From the NCBI GenBank assembly GCA_947040555.1, contig CAMRBW010000014.1:1-48973 (forward strand): a stretch of DNA of 48,973 nucleotides. Reading direction: 5' to 3'. A program made the position numbers and the translations under genes. The DNA is from an uncultured Oceanospirillales bacterium. Its GTDB lineage: Bacteria; Pseudomonadota; Gammaproteobacteria; Pseudomonadales; Endozoicomonadaceae. Below the pieces are notes generated by a model, which saw only the letters and a program-made list of their open reading frames with translations, was not told the DNA's origin and searched no databases. Shown piece after piece: positions 44,414 through 48,973 of the stretch (the first letter of the stretch is position 1; the number at the start of each line of letters is the position of its first letter).

Positions 44414-45088
44414 GTGGATAGTATGCGTACTGATGAGGAGCAGGTCGCGGCCCTCAAACAGCTCTGGAAAGATTACGGCTCTGCCGTTGTTTCCGGCGTG
44501 CTGGTTTCTCTGGCTTTGGTCTATGGCTGGAAGGCCTGGAACAACTATAGCGTTCAGCAGGCTCAGGAATCTTCCGGGCTTTATCAAGAGTTGCTTGATC
44601 TCTCCCTGCGTCAGCCTGGTCAACCACTGACAGCAGAGCAGCAGACCTCTTTTGATCATCTGCTCCAGACGCTGGTAAAAGATCACAAAGATACAGTCTA
44701 TACCCGTTTAGCCACTCTGCTGAAGGCTTCTCAGTCGGTACAGAATGGCGATCTAAAGACCGCCAAAGAGCAACTTGAATGGGTGTTGCAACAGAGTCCG
44801 GAGCGAGATATTGCGACCATCACCCGCATGCGTCTGGCGCGTGTGGAGCTGGCCGATAATAACGCGGCCCGTGCTCTTGAGATTCTGCAACAAATTGACC
44901 AACCAGGTGCTTTCAAAGCATCCTATGAGAGTATTCGTGGCGATGTTCTGCTGGCGCTGACACGTCCTGATGAGGCTCGTGAGGCTTATCAGCTCGCAGT
45001 GAACCTCGCCGCAGCAACCAAAGGATCAAGCCCACTGGTCAACCTGAAACTGGATGATCTGGCCAAGCCCGGAGAAGATAACGAGTAA
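44414..45088 (+). CDS. yfgM: Periplasmic chaperone/ancillary SecYEG translocon subunit YfgM
   Basis: A 224-aa single-span membrane protein. An N-terminal cytosolic segment (MRTDEEQVAALKQLWKDYG), a membrane helix (AVVSGVLVSLALVYGWKAW) and a periplasmic TPR-like domain follow the YfgM pattern. In E. coli it associates with PpiD and SecYEG and influences the Rcs stress response. GTG 44414 has GGAG upstream; ATG 44423 is the alternative. The gap after hisS contains a small hairpin only. Its stop overlaps the bamB start by one base (TAATG). Confidence 0.9.
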   Translation: MDSMRTDEEQVAALKQLWKDYGSAVVSGVLVSLALVYGWKAWNNYSVQQAQESSGLYQELLDLSLRQPGQPLTAEQQTSFDHLLQTLVKDHKDTVYTRLATLLKASQSVQNGDLKTAKEQLEWVLQQSPERDIATITRMRLARVELADNNAARALEILQQIDQPGAFKASYESIRGDVLLALTRPDEAREAYQLAVNLAAATKGSSPLVNLKLDDLAKPGEDNE

Positions 45089-46287
45089 TGTTGAACCTTG
45101 CCGCACTAAGAAAGAGGCATGATGCCCTGAATAGAGGATTTCTTCCTGTTGCACTCAGTCTGGCTCTACTTGGGCTTTCAGGCTGTAGCAGCGACGGTGA
45201 GGAGGTCATTGGACCCAAACCCTTGCCAAAATTCAAGAATGAATTTGCCATCAAGGAGGTCTGGAGCCGGGATGTTGGTGAAGGTCAGGGGGATAGCTGG
45301 CTGCATCTGACACCCGTTGTTCAGGACGACCGTATTTATACGGTTGGTGCGGAAGGACGCATTACTGCACTGAACCGTATGACCGGTGAAGTGCTCTGGA
45401 AGACCAACCTCAAACGCCGTATAAGCGGCGGTGTGGGAGCCGGTGAAGGTCTGGTACTGGTTGGTAGCCGCGACGGTCATGTGATTGCACTGAGCGATAA
45501 AGATGGCACTCAGCGGTGGGAATCTTCGGTTTCCAGTGAAATTTTGGTAGCACCACAGATTGGCAGAGGCGTCGTTGTCGCTCAGACTGTCGATTCAAAG
45601 CTTACCGGTCTGGATGCTGAGACCGGTAAACAGCTTTGGCTGCAGGAGACCACGCAGCCGATTCTGACCCTGCGGGGCACATCCACACCGCTGATCGAGG
45701 GTGATAGTGTTTTTGCCGGTTTTGCTAATGGCGAAGTGCGGGCTTATCGTCTGGATAGTGGTTCCCCACTCTGGGATAGCCGGGTTGCTACCCCTAAGGG
45801 TACCTCCGAGCTGGAGCGCATGGTCGATGTTGAAGCTACCCCGCTGATGAGCAGTGATCAGCTCTACATGGTGAGCTATCAAGGCAGCATTGTCGCCATT
45901 GATCCTGTCAATGGCCGGGTTTTGTGGAGCCGTGAAGCGTCCAGCTATGAAGGCATGAGCGAAGGCTTCGGCAACCTCTATCTGACCGATTCTGAAAGCG
46001 CCCTGTCCGGCGTTGATCAGCGCACTGGCCGCGTTGTGTGGAGTCAGAAGGATTTGCAGCATCGTAGCCTCTCCGGTCCTTCTGTTCTGGGTAGCCAGAT
46101 TCTTGCCGGTGACTTTGAAGGTTACCTGCATGCGGTCTCTCAGGTTGATGGCCAGATTGTTGGTCGTACCAAAGTGAACTCCTCCGGTATTCGGGTGAGG
46201 CCACTGGTTGTTGATGATACAGCCTACGTGTACACCAATAATGGCGAACTCGCCGCTTTGCGGCTGGAGAGCAGAACCTCCAATTAA
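45088..46287 (+). CDS. bamB: Outer membrane protein assembly factor BamB
   Basis: A 399-aa lipoprotein of the BAM complex that folds beta-barrel proteins into the outer membrane. The lipobox LSGC places the lipidated cysteine at C33 after a longish signal peptide, and the rest is an eight-bladed beta propeller with repeated ALNRMTGEVLW / GLDAETGKQLW / AIDPVNGRVLW blade motifs. It is translationally coupled to yfgM, as in other gammaproteobacteria. Confidence 0.96.
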   Translation: MLNLAALRKRHDALNRGFLPVALSLALLGLSGCSSDGEEVIGPKPLPKFKNEFAIKEVWSRDVGEGQGDSWLHLTPVVQDDRIYTVGAEGRITALNRMTGEVLWKTNLKRRISGGVGAGEGLVLVGSRDGHVIALSDKDGTQRWESSVSSEILVAPQIGRGVVVAQTVDSKLTGLDAETGKQLWLQETTQPILTLRGTSTPLIEGDSVFAGFANGEVRAYRLDSGSPLWDSRVATPKGTSELERMVDVEATPLMSSDQLYMVSYQGSIVAIDPVNGRVLWSREASSYEGMSEGFGNLYLTDSESALSGVDQRTGRVVWSQKDLQHRSLSGPSVLGSQILAGDFEGYLHAVSQVDGQIVGRTKVNSSGIRVRPLVVDDTAYVYTNNGELAALRLESRTSN

Positions 46288-46367
46288 CCGGAGGCTCGCT
46301 GTTCACGATAATTTGAGCCTGTAGCCGCTCGAGCTGGTTATAGCTGGTTGCAGGCGACAGTCACGGA

Positions 46368-46400
46368 CGGCTACCACGAGGTGGCCGTTTGTTGTTTTCT
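46368..46400 (+). terminator. bamB terminator
   Basis: CGGCTACC (46368-46375) pairs with GGTGGCCG (46380-46387), one G-U, loop ACGA, then TTTGTTGTTTTCT. der therefore probably has its own promoter within the following 70 bases. Confidence 0.65.
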
Positions 46401-46471
46401 GTCCCCAGGCTTTCAATCGTTGCCAGTGCGAGAAGGCCGGGACCTTGATGTGATTTTTGGAAAGATTAAGA

Positions 46472-47974
46472 ATGGTTCCTGTCATTGCCCTTGTTGGGCG
46501 TCCCAATGTGGGTAAATCCACCCTGTTTAACCAATTGACCCGTAGCCGCGATGCTCTTGTCGCCGACTATGCCGGTCTGACACGGGATCGCAAATACGGT
46601 GAAGGCCGCTTGGGTGAGCGCGATTACATCGTGATCGATACCGGCGGTCTCAGTGGTGATGAGGCTGGTATCGATAGCCATATGGCTGATCAGTCCCTGA
46701 CTGCGATCGACGAGGCCGATATTGTCCTGTTTATTGTGGATGCCCGTGCCGGTCTGACCGCTGCCGATGAGATGATTGCTGACCATCTGCGCCGCAGTCA
46801 CAAGAAAGTGCATCTGGTCATGAACAAAATTGACGGTATCGATGAAGACTCTGCCGCCGCCGATTTTTTCAGTATTGGTATGGGAGAGCCCCTGCCTATC
46901 GCTGCCTCCCACAGCAAGGGCGTGCACCAGCTGATTGATCTGGTTCTGGAAGAGTTTCCGGGAATTGAAGATTTCGATGTGGAGCCGGAAGAGCCAGGTA
47001 TCAAACTGGCGATTGTCGGTCGTCCCAATGTGGGCAAATCCACGCTGGTCAACCGCATGCTCGGCGAAGAGCGTGTGGTGGTATTTGATGAGGCGGGTAC
47101 AACCCGTGACAGCATCTACATTCCCTACGAGCGTTTCGGTCAGCGTTATACCCTGATTGATACCGCCGGTGTGCGTCGCCGCGGCAAGGTTCATGAGACG
47201 GTGGAGAAGTTCTCCGTTATCAAGACCCTGAAAGCCATGGAGGACTCCAACGTCGTTATCCTTGTGCTTGATGCCCGTGAAGGTGTCGTAGAACAGGATC
47301 TGCACATGCTGGGCTTTGTGTTGGATAGCGGTCGTTCACTGGTGGTTGCCGTTAACAAGTGGGACGGCATGACCCCGGATCAGCGTGACGATGTCAAGCG
47401 GGAACTGGATCGTCGTCTTAACTTCGTCGATTTTGCCCGTATTCACTTTATCTCCGCCATGCACGGCACCAATGTTGGTCACCTGTATGAGTCTGTGGAA
47501 GAGGCTTACGCGTCTGCTACAGGGCGCTGGTCGTCCAATCAGCTGACCCGTATTCTGGAAGATGCGGTTGCCACCCATCAGCCCCCTATGGTGCGCGGTC
47601 ATCGGATCAAGCTGCGTTACTGTCATATGGGTGGTACCAATCCACCGACGCTGATTATTCACGGTAACCAGATCGATTCGGTGCCCAGCGCTTACACGCG
47701 CTATTTGGAAAACACCTTCCGCAATGTGTTGAAGCTGATGGGTACGCCGCTGAAAATCAGCTACAAAGGCAGTGAGAACCCGTTTGCCGAGCGTCAGCGC
47801 ATGGAGCAGGCACAGAATGCCAAGCGTCGTCAGGTTGAGCGCGGCTCTGAGAAGAGACGTGCCGATAAAATGGATGCCAAGGACAGGGCCCGAGGCAAGC
47901 CCAAGCCGTTGGGTAAGGTCAAATTGGCCGGTCCTAACAAGCGTAAGCTGAAGAACAAGGCCAGAACTATTTAG
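46472..47974 (+). CDS. der: Ribosome biogenesis GTPase Der
   Basis: A 500-aa double-GTPase needed for 50S subunit maturation. Two P-loops (GRPNVGKS at about residues 9-16 and again near residue 187), two DTGG/DTAG G3 motifs, NKID and NKWD G4 motifs, a KH-like domain, and a long basic C-terminal tail ([13 protein letters not shown]...). ATG 46472 is preceded by GGAAAG; the TTG 15 bases earlier would overlap that site. Its last four bases overlap the stop of the convergent membrane-protein gene. Confidence 0.97.
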   Translation: MVPVIALVGRPNVGKSTLFNQLTRSRDALVADYAGLTRDRKYGEGRLGERDYIVIDTGGLSGDEAGIDSHMADQSLTAIDEADIVLFIVDARAGLTAADEMIADHLRRSHKKVHLVMNKIDGIDEDSAAADFFSIGMGEPLPIAASHSKGVHQLIDLVLEEFPGIEDFDVEPEEPGIKLAIVGRPNVGKSTLVNRMLGEERVVVFDEAGTTRDSIYIPYERFGQRYTLIDTAGVRRRGKVHETVEKFSVIKTLKAMEDSNVVILVLDAREGVVEQDLHMLGFVLDSGRSLVVAVNKWDGMTPDQRDDVKRELDRRLNFVDFARIHFISAMHGTNVGHLYESVEEAYASATGRWSSNQLTRILEDAVATHQPPMVRGHRIKLRYCHMGGTNPPTLIIHGNQIDSVPSAYTRYLENTFRNVLKLMGTPLKISYKGSENPFAERQRMEQAQNAKRRQVERGSEKRRADKMDAKDRARGKPKPLGKVKLAGPNKRKLKNKARTI

Positions 47975-48834
47975 ATCTCATCTGGAAGGTCTGAACTTAT
48001 CTCCAGCTGACTCTCGTCATCCTCGTCATCCTCGTCATCCTCGTCATCCCATGCAGATTCAATGTCCGGGATGGTGGGGATAGCGGGTGTCAGCGGGTGC
48101 GGGTTATAGGCTTTGCGCAGACGCTCCCTCGCCATGGTTAATGATATTCTGAGATCGTCGATTTTTATTTTTTTATTACTACGAATCAGGAAGCTACTGG
48201 TGAGCATTATTACGGCGACAGCCGCTTGAAGCAGTGGTTTGTTGTTATCTAAACGCATAATGCTATTGAAGCGGTCCAAGGCGATTCCAGTAAACAGGCT
48301 GGATGTGACCTTTTTTGTAAAAAAACTGAAGAGGTGGTGGGAGGCCAGCCGGCTATACAGTAAGTAGTAACCGCAGAGCATCACGCTAGTCATAACGCCC
48401 GTCAGGGCCAGACTTTCGCCGGTAAACAGGTTGGGTAGATCGGTCATATTTTCTCCCATCCATGCTACAGCACCTGCCACGAGCGCAGGCACGTGCCCGT
48501 GGGAGAGCGCATATATAATGGTATCCCATACTAAATGGCGGTCCAGGGGAATGCTCACCTGGTTGTAGAAATACTGCGGAGAGTATCTTTGCATAACCCC
48601 TGCATGAATTAGCTCCAGAGCGAAATCCAGTACCACCGCCAAAGAGACTGTCAAAACTTTATGCTCGGTCGAGTTTCTGTGCTCAAGTTCGCTAAGCTGC
48701 TTCTCCAATTGATGAAAGTAAGCATGATGGCGTAACTGATGGTGCTGCTGTATCTGTTGCTGATCAGTGGTACGAGCCACTGTCGGCAGACTGTACAGCA
48801 GGACTAGAGCAAGTGCTGGTAAAAATCGCTGCAT
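47971..48834 (-). CDS. Unknown membrane protein with acidic DDE-repeat tail
   Basis: I do not recognise this 287-aa protein. It has a signal peptide ([20 protein letters not shown]), a His/Gln-rich stretch (residues about 24-45), roughly five hydrophobic segments (for example [66 protein letters not shown]), and an acidic C-terminal tail with (DDE) repeats from four 9-bp units. It is presumably an inner-membrane protein with a cytosolic or periplasmic acidic tail. Convergent with der, four-base overlap, so no room for a shared terminator. Confidence 0.6.
   Translation of the reverse strand: MQRFLPALALVLLYSLPTVARTTDQQQIQQHHQLRHHAYFHQLEKQLSELEHRNSTEHKVLTVSLAVVLDFALELIHAGVMQRYSPQYFYNQVSIPLDRHLVWDTIIYALSHGHVPALVAGAVAWMGENMTDLPNLFTGESLALTGVMTSVMLCGYYLLYSRLASHHLFSFFTKKVTSSLFTGIALDRFNSIMRLDNNKPLLQAAVAVIMLTSSFLIRSNKKIKIDDLRISLTMARERLRKAYNPHPLTPAIPTIPDIESAWDDEDDEDDEDDESQLEISSDLPDEI
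48013..48048 (-). repeat. Four perfect 9-bp units (CTCGTCATC)
   Basis: In-frame repeat encoding the (DDE) tract near the C-terminus of the unknown membrane protein; third accessory gene in the window with a perfect 9-bp in-frame repeat. Confidence 0.95.
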
Positions 48835-48916
48835 CTGCTTCCCTGTTATGGTCTTGTGCCCGTTCTGAATTTCACGGTTAGTGAGAGGCAGAGTAGACCA
48901 ATAAAAAAGCGATGCT

Positions 48917-48973
48917 AGTTATGCGTTTCAATTTTAGTTATGCGTTTCAATTTTAGTTATGCGTTTCAATTTT
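48917..48973. repeat. Three perfect 19-bp tandem units at the right edge
   Basis: AGTTATGCGTTTCAATTTT is repeated at 48917-48935, 48936-48954 and 48955-48973 and runs off the window. Units abut with no spacer, so it is not a CRISPR array. Positions 48835-48916 show no gene. Confidence 0.9.

Overview
The window looks like chromosome of a gammaproteobacterium with a Pseudomonas/Oceanospirillales-type gene order. The evidence is the run queA-tgt-yajC-secD-secF-suhB-trmJ-cysE-iscRSUA-hscBA-fdx-iscX, then ndk-rlmN-pilW-hisS-yfgM-bamB-der, together with divergent pepA/lptFG and linked valS/holC. From memory this matches the P. aeruginosa order around valS to der. The accessory load (an AT-rich RING-finger protein, Ser-rich and acidic low-complexity proteins, a secreted zinc phospholipase-like protein, many short tandem repeats) suggests a host-associated marine lineage such as Endozoicomonas or a relative. 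That placement is inference; there is no rRNA here to settle it.

Layout. 1-5.3 kb: a short tandem array, a 2Fe-2S/flavin reductase divergent from class I fumarase, rlmJ, a periplasmic chalcone-isomerase-fold protein and an unknown secreted protein. 5.3-13.9 kb, mostly minus strand: valS, a small zinc-ribbon gene, a palindromic repeat, a holC-linked gene broken by an in-frame stop, holC, an emrAB-type efflux pair that separates holC from pepA, and pepA. 14.1-19.7 kb: lptF-lptG (LPS export), a secreted PLC/P1-nuclease-like protein, an RDD membrane protein, rubredoxin and pssA. 20-22.7 kb: sodC, a roughly 1 kb decayed stretch with an acetyltransferase remnant, tRNA-Leu(CAA) and a Ser-rich protein of unknown function. 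22.7-28.5 kb: queA-tgt (queuosine) and yajC-secD-secF (Sec translocon accessory complex). 28.7-37.4 kb: suhB, trmJ, cysE and the complete ISC iron-sulfur operon behind a promoter overlapped by a good IscR type 1 site. 37.5-40.8 kb: gsk and gpt (purine salvage) flanking the RING-finger gene, then ndk. 40.9-48.8 kb: rlmN, pilW, hisS, yfgM, bamB and der, with rodZ and ispG absent from their usual place, then an unknown membrane protein with an acidic repeat tail.

Functionally this is mainly core metabolism: Fe-S assembly (with clients fumarase, RlmN, ferredoxin and rubredoxin), envelope biogenesis (LptFG, BamB, SecDF, PssA), and tRNA/rRNA charging and modification (ValS, HisS, QueA/Tgt, TrmJ, RlmN, RlmJ). 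I found no complete mobile element, phage, CRISPR array or obvious defence island. The most unusual items are the RING-HC protein, the interrupted holC-linked gene, a short-repeat family (a palindromic element plus arrays of a shared core), a nested inverted-repeat element, the lptF start overlapping a leader ORF, and a set of accessory genes with in-frame 9-bp or 15-bp repeats.
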